Below, one piece after another: positions 6,463 through 13,273 of a stretch of DNA of 22,478 nucleotides. The position numbers and the translations under genes were made by a program. The number at the start of each line of letters is the position of its first letter. Within the stretch, counting starts at the first letter, position 1. This stretch comes from Minisyncoccota bacterium (GTDB taxonomy: Bacteria; Patescibacteriota; Minisyncoccia; Phycocordibacterales; UBA1006). The stretch spans positions 1-22,478 of the forward strand of contig CALBVO010000047.1 in NCBI GenBank assembly GCA_937970115.1. The letters run 5' to 3'. The notes below the pieces were generated by a model, which had not been told where the DNA came from, did not search any database, and was given only the letters and a program-made list of their open reading frames with translations.

Positions 6463-8439
6463 TTGTGTGTGCGCGTTGTGAGGTTTTGAATCGTTTCGTT
6501 TATGGTTGCGTCGCTTGAAATCACGTCTACGTGGTGGTGCAGCTTGTGAGATACCATCAACAACCAGTACATAATCAATAAGACGTTTTTCGATATCAAT
6601 GGTTTTTATTTTGATACTGATATGATCTCCTATTTTGAAAGTCTTTTTGGTTTTTTGTCCTCTGACAATTCCAGCCTTTTCATTAAATTCCCATCGATCA
6701 TTACCAAGATCGTGTAAGCGAATCATTCCTTCGGATCGTGATTCGAGTTCAGCCACAAAGACACCAAATTTTCCTGCACCTGTTACAATTCCATCAAATA
6801 TGTCATCTGGATTTTTAGTTTTCATATATTCAACTTGTTTTAATTTAATTGAATTACGTTCTGCGGTAACCGCTCGAGACTCTTGGACTGAACTATGATC
6901 ACACATTTTTTCAAACCATTCTTGGTCTTTTTCTGGTTCTTGAGAATCAAGTTTATATTGCAGTAGCCGGTGTGCCAAAACATCAGGATAACGACGAATA
7001 GGCGAGGTAAAGTGACTATATTCTTTGAATGCTAATCCAAAGTGTCCAATGTTATTCGTAGTATAGATTGCTTTTTGCATTGAACGAACAATCACTGTTT
7101 GTAAAGTATCATAGGCTGCCGTTCCTTCTGATTCACGAATAATTCGTTGCAGGTCTTTAACTGGAATACGATTATCTACCATCGTTGTTTCATACCCCAT
7201 AAGTTTCAGGAACTCCTGAAGTTTCTCCATACGATCTGGTTCAGGTTTATCGTGAATACGATAGACAAAGAAATTTGCGTCATCCATATATCGCGCGACA
7301 CGGCTATTAGCCAAGAGCATGAATTCCTCGATCAGTTTATTCGTATCAATACGTTCTTTTACTTTGACGCTGACAGGTACTCCTTCGTCATCGAGAATAA
7401 ATTTAACCTCATGTGTTTCAAAGTTCAGTGCACCTTGCGCATAGCGTTCTTTTTCGTAGATTTTTGAAATACGATTAAATTCCAAGAGTTCCTCAGCATA
7501 GAGACCAGCCTTATCGTCAATAATTTGCTGTGCTTCTTCGTAGGTAAACCGTTTATTGGAATTAATCAGCGTTCGCCCAAACCATTCTCCTACAACTTCT
7601 CCATTTTCTGGTTTAATTTCAAATACTGCTGAAAAGGCGAGTTTCTCTTCGTCTTGTCGTAGAGAACATAATCCATTTGAAAGACCTTCCGGAAGCATCG
7701 GAATGGTTCGATCAACCAAATATACTGATGTAGTTCGCTTTTGTGCCTCACGATCGAGCGCTGTTCCAGGTTGTACATAATGTGATACATCAGCAATATG
7801 AATACCTATTTCATAATTTCCATTCTCGAGTTGTTTAAATGATAGTGCATCATCAAAATCCTTTGCGTCAGCAGGATCAATAGTAAAGGTTAGCGTATCA
7901 CGCATATCACGTCGATTATTTCGCTCCTGGTCAGTTATTCCTTTTTCTTCAAGAGCATCTGCTTCACTATCAACTTCAGCAGGGAATGAATAATCAAATC
8001 CTTGTTCAAGAGCAATTCCATGCATCAGTGCATCGTTACTTCCTGGTTTTCCTAGTGCCTTTTTTAGAGTCCCAACAAGACGTGGTTCATATTGAGTGAT
8101 TTCAATAAATGCTTTTTCTCCTAATTTCCCATTATGTATTTCAGTGTTAGGGATAGTAATATCTGGAATCTTAAAATTATCTGGTTTGAGTTTAAAATGA
8201 TCACCTTGTTTTTCAATAATTCCTACAAACCCAGCCTGTGCTCGTTTGATGATTTTAATGACTTCTCCTTCGTTTTTTTCTGGGTGGGTAATGCTAACAA
8301 GTACAATATCTCGATGCAGTGCTGATTTGTGAAGGTGTGCAGGTATTTCGATAACATCACCTGTTTCTTTATTTTTAATATAAGCGATACTATTTTTTCC
8401 AAGGGAATACAGCCCTTCGAATTCTGTGGTTGTGTTCAT
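6451..8439 (-). CDS. rnr: Ribonuclease R family 3'-5' exoribonuclease
   Basis: RNase R degrades structured RNA processively from the 3' end. Domains in order: N-terminal cold-shock/OB domains (about 1-160, including IAYIKNKETGDVIEIP), the RNB catalytic domain opening with FTIDPADAKDFDDALSF (from 185, the Asp-rich metal-binding motif), continuing through IHIADVSHYVQPG and HFTSPIRRYPDVLAHRLL, and a C-terminal S1 domain (about 565-635, IFDGIVTGAGKFGVFV) with a Lys/Arg-rich tail. At 662 residues it is somewhat shorter than E. coli RNase R (813) because the N-terminal helix-turn-helix region is absent. The start at 8439 (MNTTTEF) is preferred over the ATG at 8505: an extended -10 (TGATATACT) ends 7 nt before it, and the 22 extra residues would overlap the rpsP promoter. 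The gene is divergent from rpsP. Confidence 0.93.
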   Translation of the reverse strand: MNTTTEFEGLYSLGKNSIAYIKNKETGDVIEIPAHLHKSALHRDIVLVSITHPEKNEGEVIKIIKRAQAGFVGIIEKQGDHFKLKPDNFKIPDITIPNTEIHNGKLGEKAFIEITQYEPRLVGTLKKALGKPGSNDALMHGIALEQGFDYSFPAEVDSEADALEEKGITDQERNNRRDMRDTLTFTIDPADAKDFDDALSFKQLENGNYEIGIHIADVSHYVQPGTALDREAQKRTTSVYLVDRTIPMLPEGLSNGLCSLRQDEEKLAFSAVFEIKPENGEVVGEWFGRTLINSNKRFTYEEAQQIIDDKAGLYAEELLEFNRISKIYEKERYAQGALNFETHEVKFILDDEGVPVSVKVKERIDTNKLIEEFMLLANSRVARYMDDANFFVYRIHDKPEPDRMEKLQEFLKLMGYETTMVDNRIPVKDLQRIIRESEGTAAYDTLQTVIVRSMQKAIYTTNNIGHFGLAFKEYSHFTSPIRRYPDVLAHRLLQYKLDSQEPEKDQEWFEKMCDHSSVQESRAVTAERNSIKLKQVEYMKTKNPDDIFDGIVTGAGKFGVFVAELESRSEGMIRLHDLGNDRWEFNEKAGIVRGQKTKKTFKIGDHISIKIKTIDIEKRLIDYVLVVDGISQAAPPRRRDFKRRNHKRNDSKPHNAHTQSKK

Positions 8440-8446
8440 GCTATGA

Positions 8447-8455
8447 AGTATATCA
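8447..8455 (-). promoter_or_regulatory. Extended -10 promoter of rnr (leaderless)
   Basis: TG-A-TATACT on the minus strand ends 7 nt before the ATG at 8439. No good -35 is seen, which an extended -10 can tolerate. Confidence 0.6.
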
Positions 8456-8472
8456 TGAAACAGAAAAAGGTC

Positions 8473-8500
8473 TTGCGTAATAATGAAATTTTGATAGTAT
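8473..8500 (+). promoter_or_regulatory. Promoter of rpsP
   Basis: TTGCGT (8473-8478), 16-bp spacer, TAGTAT (8495-8500); the ATG follows after 9 nt, so the leader would be about 2-4 nt. It sits back to back with the rnr promoter. Confidence 0.5.
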
Positions 8501-8509
8501 CTCACCTAT

Positions 8510-9067
8510 ATGTTAATGCTAAGATTACAACGAATTGGTCGAAGAAACGAACCACACTACAAAATTGTAGTAATTGAAAAAACACAAGGTCCAAAATCTC
8601 AAAAATATATTGATATTGTAGGATCATATAATCCAAAGGCTGGAACAGTGATTCTTGATGAAGAAAAGGCTAAAAAACACCTTGCACATGGAGTACAACC
8701 ATCTGATACGGTTTACAACATGTTGGTGACAAAAGGTCTTATCGACGGAAAGAAAAAAAATGTTCTTCCAAAGAAATCTCCTGTTATCGATGAAGAAAAA
8801 ATAGCACGAGAAAAAGAAGATGCTGAAGCAAAAGCCGCTGCAGAAAAAGAGGCAAAAGAAGCCGCAGAAGCAGAAGCTAATGCAGCAAAAGAAGCTGAAA
8901 ATACTGAAACTGAGGCCGCAGAAGCTACAGAGGAAACTCCAGCCGAAGAACCAGTTGTCAAAGAGGCAGCACCAGAAGCAAAAGAAGTTGTTGAAACACC
9001 TAAAGAGGAGGAACTAGAAGCTGCTGCAGAAGGAGCACCAGAAGAAATGACAAAAACCGAGGAATAG
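8510..9067 (+). CDS. rpsP: Ribosomal protein bS16 with long acidic C-terminal tail
   Basis: bS16 is a small-subunit protein important for 30S assembly. The first ~80 residues are a complete bS16 (MLMLRLQRIGRRNEPHYKIVV..., then YIDIVGSYNPKAG and SDTVYNMLVTKGLI). The usual family length is 80-90, but this protein has 185. The added part (about 85-185) is a Lys-rich joint (KKKNVLPKKSPVIDEEK) and then an Ala/Glu-rich, strongly acidic low-complexity sequence predicted to be helical or disordered. It is in frame without interruption. The ATG at 8510 gives the canonical MLxxRLQR beginning. rimM and trmD, common neighbours in other bacteria, are absent here. The reason for the tail is unknown. Confidence 0.93.
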   Translation: MLMLRLQRIGRRNEPHYKIVVIEKTQGPKSQKYIDIVGSYNPKAGTVILDEEKAKKHLAHGVQPSDTVYNMLVTKGLIDGKKKNVLPKKSPVIDEEKIAREKEDAEAKAAAEKEAKEAAEAEANAAKEAENTETEAAEATEETPAEEPVVKEAAPEAKEVVETPKEEELEAAAEGAPEEMTKTEE

Positions 9068-9078
9068 TCCTTGGTTTT

Positions 9079-9108
9079 TTGTTTATTTCATAAAAAATCT
9101 GTTATAAT
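9079..9108 (+). promoter_or_regulatory. Promoter of the rpsP-secA intergenic RNA
   Basis: TTGTTT (9079-9084), 18-bp spacer and a perfect TATAAT (9103-9108); expected +1 at about 9115, immediately before the structured region. Confidence 0.6.
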
Positions 9109-9114
9109 CAATTT

Positions 9115-9245
9115 ACACCTCGTGTTCTATCGTCTCTAATGAGAGCCGATAGCGGCACTCACATAGGATGTTTCTTGGAGCTCGCACCTATCGGCTCTCA
9201 ATGGAGGTGATACCCTAAAAAAACAGGCTTGTCGTCTGTTTTTTT
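9115..9245 (+). ncRNA. Candidate structured RNA with two mutually exclusive hairpins
   Basis: A block of about 130 nt has its own promoter (TATAAT at 9103) and ends in a terminator (9217-9245). CACCTC (9116-9121) can pair with GAGGTG (9204-9209) to close the element. Inside, GAGAGCCGATAG (9141-9152) can pair perfectly with CTATCGGCTCTC (9188-9199, 12 bp). The same segment can instead pair with the upstream CTATCG-T-CTCT (9127-9137, 10 bp with one mismatch) around a 4-nt loop. No ORF fits. It ends 26 nt before secA, so it could be a free small RNA or a leader that reads into secA when the terminator is bypassed. It does not match the conserved cores I know for SRP RNA, tmRNA, RNase P RNA, T-boxes or common riboswitches. 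Confidence 0.55.
9217..9245 (+). terminator. Terminator between the candidate RNA and secA
   Basis: Arms AAAAAAACAG/CTGTTTTTTT (10 bp) around a 9-nt loop. It sits between the RNA and the secA -10, so it would end the RNA or attenuate secA. Confidence 0.65.
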
Positions 9246-9255
9246 GATAGGTCTA

Positions 9256-9264
9256 TGATAAACT
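9256..9264 (+). promoter_or_regulatory. Extended -10 promoter of secA (leaderless)
   Basis: TG-A-TAAACT ends 7 nt before the secA ATG at 9272, the same layout as rnr. No convincing -35 is seen. If it is active, secA does not depend on readthrough from the upstream RNA. Confidence 0.45.
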
Positions 9265-9271
9265 CAGAAGT

Positions 9272-11716
9272 ATGAAAATTTTGAAAAAAATCTTTGGTGA
9301 TGATAACCAAAAACAACTGAAAAGAGCACAAAAAATTGTGATTCAAATTAATGCCTTAGAAGAAGGTATTAAGGCTCTTTCGGACGAAGCTTTACAGGCA
9401 AAAACAAGCGAATTTAAAACAGCTCTGAGTGACGGGAAAACATTGGATGATATTCTTCCAGAGGCTTTTGCTGTGGTCAGGGAAACTGCTGTTCGGACTC
9501 TTGGTCAACGACATTATGATGTTCAATTGATTGGTGGAATGTTGTTGCATTGGGGAGGAATTGCCGAAATGCGAACAGGTGAGGGTAAAACGCTTGTTTC
9601 GACACTTCCAACATATCTAAATGCACTGACCGGAAGAGGAGTTCATGTGGTAACTGTGAATGATTATTTAGCACGACGTGACGCGCAATGGATGGGACAA
9701 GTATTTGCCTTTCATGACTTGTCAGTTGGAGTTATTAATGATCGACAATCGTATCTTTATGATTCAGGTCATCAAGAAGTCGATGAGGAACGTGATGAAT
9801 TAGGTTCATTTAAAGTATTTTATGAATTTCTTAAACCATCAACACGAAAGGGATCGTATCAGGCAGATATTACCTACGGAACAAATAACCAATTTGGTTT
9901 TGATTATTTGCGTGATCACACAGCTCAGGATCCACGTCAGGTGGTACAACGAGAACATCATTATGTATTAATCGATGAGGTTGATTCAATTTTGATTGAT
10001 GAGGCTCGTGTTCCGTTGATTCTTTCAACAGCTGCTCAAGGCGCTGAGGAAATTTACGCAGCGATGAATAATCTTGCAAAATCAATGATCAAGGATACTG
10101 ATTACGAAGTTGATGAAAAATTGCGTGCGGTGAGTATTACTGATCAGGGAATCGCCAAGGCAGAAAAAGCCTTGAAAATTAAAAATATTTATACTCAGGA
10201 AAATATTAAATTGGTTCATCACCTTGAAACGTCATTACGAGCCCATGCGGTATTTTTGAGAGATCGTGACTATGTGGTTCAAAAAAATGAAGTACTGATT
10301 GTTGACCAATTTACGGGACGACTGCAAGAGGGACGACGATATTCTGATGGATTACACCAGGCTCTTGAAGCAAAGGAACGTGTTCCAATCCAAAAGGAAT
10401 CTCAAACAATGGCATCAATTACTTACCAAAATTATTTTAAATTTTATAAAAAAATTGCAGGTATGACAGGAACTGGAAAAACTTCAGAAGAAGAATTTCA
10501 AAAGGTTTATGGTCTTGATGTTGTTGTAGTTCCAACCCATCGACCAATTCAGCGTATTGATAACGTGGATTTGATTTATCAAACAGAAGAGGCAAAGTTC
10601 AAAGCAATCGCTCAAAAAGTAAAAGAAAAACAATCAAAAGGGCAGCCAGTATTGATTGGTACAGCATCTGTAGAGAAAAATGAACTTCTTTCAATTTTCT
10701 TGAAACAAGCAGGTGTGAAACATCAGGCCTTGAACGCAAAAAATCACGAAAGTGAAGGAGAAATTATCGCACAAGCAGGAGTTCCAGGTTCAGTTGTTAT
10801 CGCAACAAACATGGCTGGACGTGGAGTTGATATTAAATTAGGAGGAAATCCATGTACACCCGAACAAGAACAAGAGGTAAAAGATCTTGGTGGGTTATTT
10901 GTTCTGGGAACAGAACGACATGATGCGAGGCGTATCGATGACCAGTTGCGTGGACGTGCAGGTCGTCAAGGAGATGTAGGAGAAACTCAATTTTATGTTT
11001 CTCTCGATGATCCAATTATGAAAATCTTTGGTGGTGATCGTATTAAATCTATTGTATCAACACTAGGACTTGGCGATGATGAGGCTATTCAAAACAAAAT
11101 GATTTCAAAACAGCTCGAAGGAGCACAAACAAAAGTAGAAGGATTTCACTTTGATGGACGTAAATCTATTTTGGATTATGATAATGTTCTTTCATACCAA
11201 CGAGATACGGTTTATGAACGGCGTCAAAAGATCTTGTTTGATGATACTGAGGTTATTGCAGAAATTGAATCTGATATCCTCAAGGTCGATGAATTTAGTG
11301 AAAAAATCCAGGCAAAGAAAAATGAATTCACGACTGAACAATTTAGTGAAGTATTCAAACGTATTTCATTATATGTAACTGATATGTTGTGGATGCAACA
11401 CCTGCAAGTTATGGATTATACACGTCAGTCAGTGAATCTTCGTTCCTATGGGCAACGTGACCCACTGGTTGAATATAAAAAAGAAGGACTACGTTTGTAC
11501 CAAGAAATGGGAGACGCCTTTACTCACAAAGTTGCTGAATTATTAGCACATATTGAAATTCAACCTCAAGCACAACAATCTGAATCTATAGAATCAGATA
11601 CACCACAAATCGGAAACACTGACAGTATTCAAATTACCAAGAGTGGAGAAGTGCGAAGAATCAAGAAGAAGAAGTTGCAGACTTATCTTGACGCAGGTTG
11701 GGAGATTAAAAAATAA
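9272..11716 (+). CDS. secA: Preprotein translocase ATPase SecA
   Basis: SecA is the motor that drives unfolded proteins through SecYEG at the membrane. Motor motifs are intact: Walker A in MRTGEGKT (100-107), DEVD (235-238), the preprotein-crosslinking region, the second nucleotide domain with ATNMAGRGVDIKLGG and the arginine-finger region RIDDQLRGRAGRQGD. The start is supported by the -10 seven nt upstream. At 814 residues it is shorter than usual. Between RRQKIL (650-655) and LWMQHL (706-711) there are only ~50 residues where E. coli has roughly 110-120, so most of the helical wing domain is gone. The C-terminus has no CxCxSGxxxxxCH zinc motif for SecB or phospholipid contact. It ends instead in a basic segment (RRIKKKKLQTYLDAGWEIKK). 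Confidence 0.96.
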   Translation: MKILKKIFGDDNQKQLKRAQKIVIQINALEEGIKALSDEALQAKTSEFKTALSDGKTLDDILPEAFAVVRETAVRTLGQRHYDVQLIGGMLLHWGGIAEMRTGEGKTLVSTLPTYLNALTGRGVHVVTVNDYLARRDAQWMGQVFAFHDLSVGVINDRQSYLYDSGHQEVDEERDELGSFKVFYEFLKPSTRKGSYQADITYGTNNQFGFDYLRDHTAQDPRQVVQREHHYVLIDEVDSILIDEARVPLILSTAAQGAEEIYAAMNNLAKSMIKDTDYEVDEKLRAVSITDQGIAKAEKALKIKNIYTQENIKLVHHLETSLRAHAVFLRDRDYVVQKNEVLIVDQFTGRLQEGRRYSDGLHQALEAKERVPIQKESQTMASITYQNYFKFYKKIAGMTGTGKTSEEEFQKVYGLDVVVVPTHRPIQRIDNVDLIYQTEEAKFKAIAQKVKEKQSKGQPVLIGTASVEKNELLSIFLKQAGVKHQALNAKNHESEGEIIAQAGVPGSVVIATNMAGRGVDIKLGGNPCTPEQEQEVKDLGGLFVLGTERHDARRIDDQLRGRAGRQGDVGETQFYVSLDDPIMKIFGGDRIKSIVSTLGLGDDEAIQNKMISKQLEGAQTKVEGFHFDGRKSILDYDNVLSYQRDTVYERRQKILFDDTEVIAEIESDILKVDEFSEKIQAKKNEFTTEQFSEVFKRISLYVTDMLWMQHLQVMDYTRQSVNLRSYGQRDPLVEYKKEGLRLYQEMGDAFTHKVAELLAHIEIQPQAQQSESIESDTPQIGNTDSIQITKSGEVRRIKKKKLQTYLDAGWEIKK

Positions 11717-11740
11717 ATTAACGAATATTTTATCGTCTTC

Positions 11741-11790
11741 GAAAAAAAGAACACTCGTCGTATGTTAATACGCCTCGTATTCTTTTTTTC
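11741..11790 (+). terminator. secA terminator, branched
   Basis: Outer 11-bp stem GAAAAAAAGAA/TTCTTTTTTTC (11741-11751 with 11780-11790) encloses CGTAT-GTTA-ATACG (11759-11772), 25 nt past the secA stop. Same design as the smc and carboxypeptidase terminators. Confidence 0.65.
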
Positions 11791-11871
11791 TTGCCTCCTT
11801 GTTTTTTACATAAATTTAATATAGCTACTTATATTTCTTTTCTTATTGATCTTTATTTAATCTAATATGCA

Positions 11872-11901
11872 AAATAAAAACACCATACGGTGTTTTTATT
11901 T
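11872..11901 (-). terminator. Terminator of the DoxX-like gene
   Basis: Perfect 13-bp stem AAATAAAAACACC/GGTGTTTTTATTT around ATAC, 12 nt past the minus-strand stop. Confidence 0.8.
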
Positions 11902-11912
11902 GTTAGACATGA

Positions 11913-12302
11913 TTATGCTGAACATGTCCCTGTTCCACAGGTTGATTTACCACAGCATTTTCCGCCCTTAAGAAGTAAGTATGCAGAAAGAATGAAGGTT
12001 ATAATAGCAAGCACTGGCGAACCTCCAATTAATGTTAGGTGGAAGTAAATTGCTCCGGCCATAAGTGCCATTCCTAATACAGCTGCACTTTTTCGTGTAG
12101 CAGCAAAGAAAATACCAATTCCAGCAGCTAGTTGACCAAGTCCAACAAGGATTCGTCCTACGTTTTCAGGCTGATCAAAAAGTGCAATTGCTTCAAACAT
12201 TGCAACTGCTGGTGCAGCTCCTGTTAATTTACCGATTGCGCCAAATCCAATCATAAGTGCAGCGAATGCAATATGTGGAATATATTTTACAAATTTTTTC
12301 AT
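11913..12302 (-). CDS. DoxX-like membrane protein with Cys-rich C-terminus
   Basis: A 129-residue protein with four hydrophobic helices (about 7-24, 52-67, 73-88 and 95-111) and the small-residue pattern of the DoxX/SURF4-like family (IGFGAIGKLTG near the first helix, VGLGQLAAGIGIFF in the second). These are small integral membrane proteins, some linked to redox or thiosulfate metabolism, most of unknown role. The C-terminus ends in four cysteines, C116, C117, C122 and C127 (KCCGKSTCGTGTC), which could bind a metal ion or cluster on one face of the membrane. It is monocistronic, with its own terminator. Family membership is probable; the function and the metal are inference. Confidence 0.7.
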   Translation of the reverse strand: MKKFVKYIPHIAFAALMIGFGAIGKLTGAAPAVAMFEAIALFDQPENVGRILVGLGQLAAGIGIFFAATRKSAAVLGMALMAGAIYFHLTLIGGSPVLAIITFILSAYLLLKGGKCCGKSTCGTGTCSA

Positions 12303-12379
12303 ATTTTATATTTTTTAAATATTTTATTAATTAATAATATCCTCAATTATATCACTTTTTTGCCTGATTGGTCCATAGT

Positions 12380-12408
12380 AAAAACGCACAAGAAGTATAT
12401 GCGTTTTT
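12380..12408 (-). terminator. Terminator of the 42-residue microprotein
   Basis: Arms AAAAACGCA/TGCGTTTTT directly after the minus-strand stop at 12414. Without that small gene the hairpin would have no gene to terminate. Confidence 0.6.
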
Positions 12409-12413
12409 TTGAC

Positions 12414-12542
12414 TTATTTTATTTTAAACTTAAGCCCAAGCATGGGTACTGATATGAACACTTTTTCTTTAATTTTCTTTTTGTTAACTATTATTTTGTT
12501 TTGCGAACTATAATTTTTTATTGAATCGTTACTTTTTTTCAT
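12414..12542 (-). CDS. Candidate 42-residue basic microprotein
   Basis: A short minus-strand ORF fills part of the otherwise empty 366-bp gap between the DoxX-like and pilin genes. It begins MKKSNDSIKNYSSQNKIIVN and ends in VFISVPMLGLKFKIK. It is strongly basic (about 12 Lys, no Arg), with a hydrophobic C-terminal third. A TAAAAC ends 7 nt before the ATG, the same spacing seen at other starts here, and a hairpin terminator begins right after the stop. Because this DNA is very AT-rich, a chance ORF of this size is possible. The position between promoter-like and terminator signals is the main support. No family is recognised. Confidence 0.4.
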   Translation of the reverse strand: MKKSNDSIKNYSSQNKIIVNKKKIKEKVFISVPMLGLKFKIK

Positions 12543-12655
12543 ATTACTTGTTTTAAATTGTTTTTTTATTATAAAATTAAAAAATATCTTGTTAATTCTA
12601 AGTCAATCTTAATATTGTGGTCTAGATTTCGGTTTTTTTTGTTGTATATATAGTA

Positions 12656-12661
12656 TATATT
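12656..12661 (+). promoter_or_regulatory. -10 of the pilin-like gene (leaderless)
   Basis: TATATT ends 7 nt before the ATG at 12669; no clear -35. The surrounding sequence is an alternating TA tract, so the assignment is tentative. Confidence 0.35.
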
Positions 12662-12668
12662 ACTATAT

Positions 12669-13250
12669 ATGAATAAAAAGAGAGGGTACACACTTATTGA
12701 GCTACTTATGGTTATTTCTATTATAGGAATATTATCTGTATTTATAGTTTCAAATATTCGAGCTGCTCAAAAAAAAGCCCAGTCAGCAGCCGTTGTAGTG
12801 CAATCAGGGCAGGTTGAAAAGGCATTTTTCTTGGCCTATATCGAAGAAGATCGCGACACCTGGTGGACCGAGGCCGAGGTAGGTATAAATAATCCAAAAA
12901 TTTCAGACATCATTGAGATTGAAACAGGACCCCTCAGTACCTTTTCACATTATTTCAAGGCGACACCTAATGATATTATTGCAAATAGTGAGATTCGTTA
13001 TGATAACGATGGTAATTCATCAACACCTAGCTGTGACGCTGGTGACATTCGAAAAGGAGTTAACCTAATTATTTATCGTGTATCATGGCAGAATACTGAG
13101 GCATTGGATTTGTTTTATGATAAGGGACTGGACGGTGCATGCGGAAAAATACGATATGTTCGCCCAAATGCAGGCGGTGCCATTTGCGAAAACACCGATG
13201 ACGATTGTCACGTGCATTTCAAATTGGATCTAGATGAATCGTGGGATTAA
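12669..13250 (+). CDS. Type IV pilin-like / pseudopilin protein
   Basis: The 193-residue protein opens with the classical class III signal: a short basic leader MNKKRG, cleavage after G6, then YTLIELLMVISIIGILSVFIV with Glu at mature position 5. Prepilin peptidase would cut here and the hydrophobic helix would anchor the subunit in the membrane or pack into a filament. The rest is a soluble domain with four cysteines (two in the SCDAGD and GACGK stretches, two in ICENTDDDCH) that could form disulfides outside the cell. No other pilus gene lies nearby, so it is an orphan subunit; CPR genomes often scatter these. It could be a minor or major pilin, or a pseudopilin used in DNA uptake or surface attachment. 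Confidence 0.85.
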   Translation: MNKKRGYTLIELLMVISIIGILSVFIVSNIRAAQKKAQSAAVVVQSGQVEKAFFLAYIEEDRDTWWTEAEVGINNPKISDIIEIETGPLSTFSHYFKATPNDIIANSEIRYDNDGNSSTPSCDAGDIRKGVNLIIYRVSWQNTEALDLFYDKGLDGACGKIRYVRPNAGGAICENTDDDCHVHFKLDLDESWD

Positions 13251-13273
13251 AAAAGCAGCTTAGGCTGCTTTTT
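13250..13273. terminator. Bidirectional terminator between convergent genes
   Basis: Perfect 10-bp stem AAAAAGCAGC/GCTGCTTTTT around TTAG. It serves both the pilin gene (plus) and the 13260-14288 gene (minus), whose last codons lie in the hairpin. Confidence 0.85.

Noticed and set aside
8713..8961. Minus-strand Ser/Ala-rich ORF opposite the rpsP tail
   Set aside because: It is the complement of the GAA/GCA-rich repeat codons of the bS16 tail and needs no separate explanation.
9201..9215. GGAGGTG at 9203-9209 as a Shine-Dalgarno for a leader peptide or for secA
   Set aside because: No start codon follows within the usual 5-12 nt and secA begins 62 nt away; it is better explained as the pairing partner of CACCTC at 9116.
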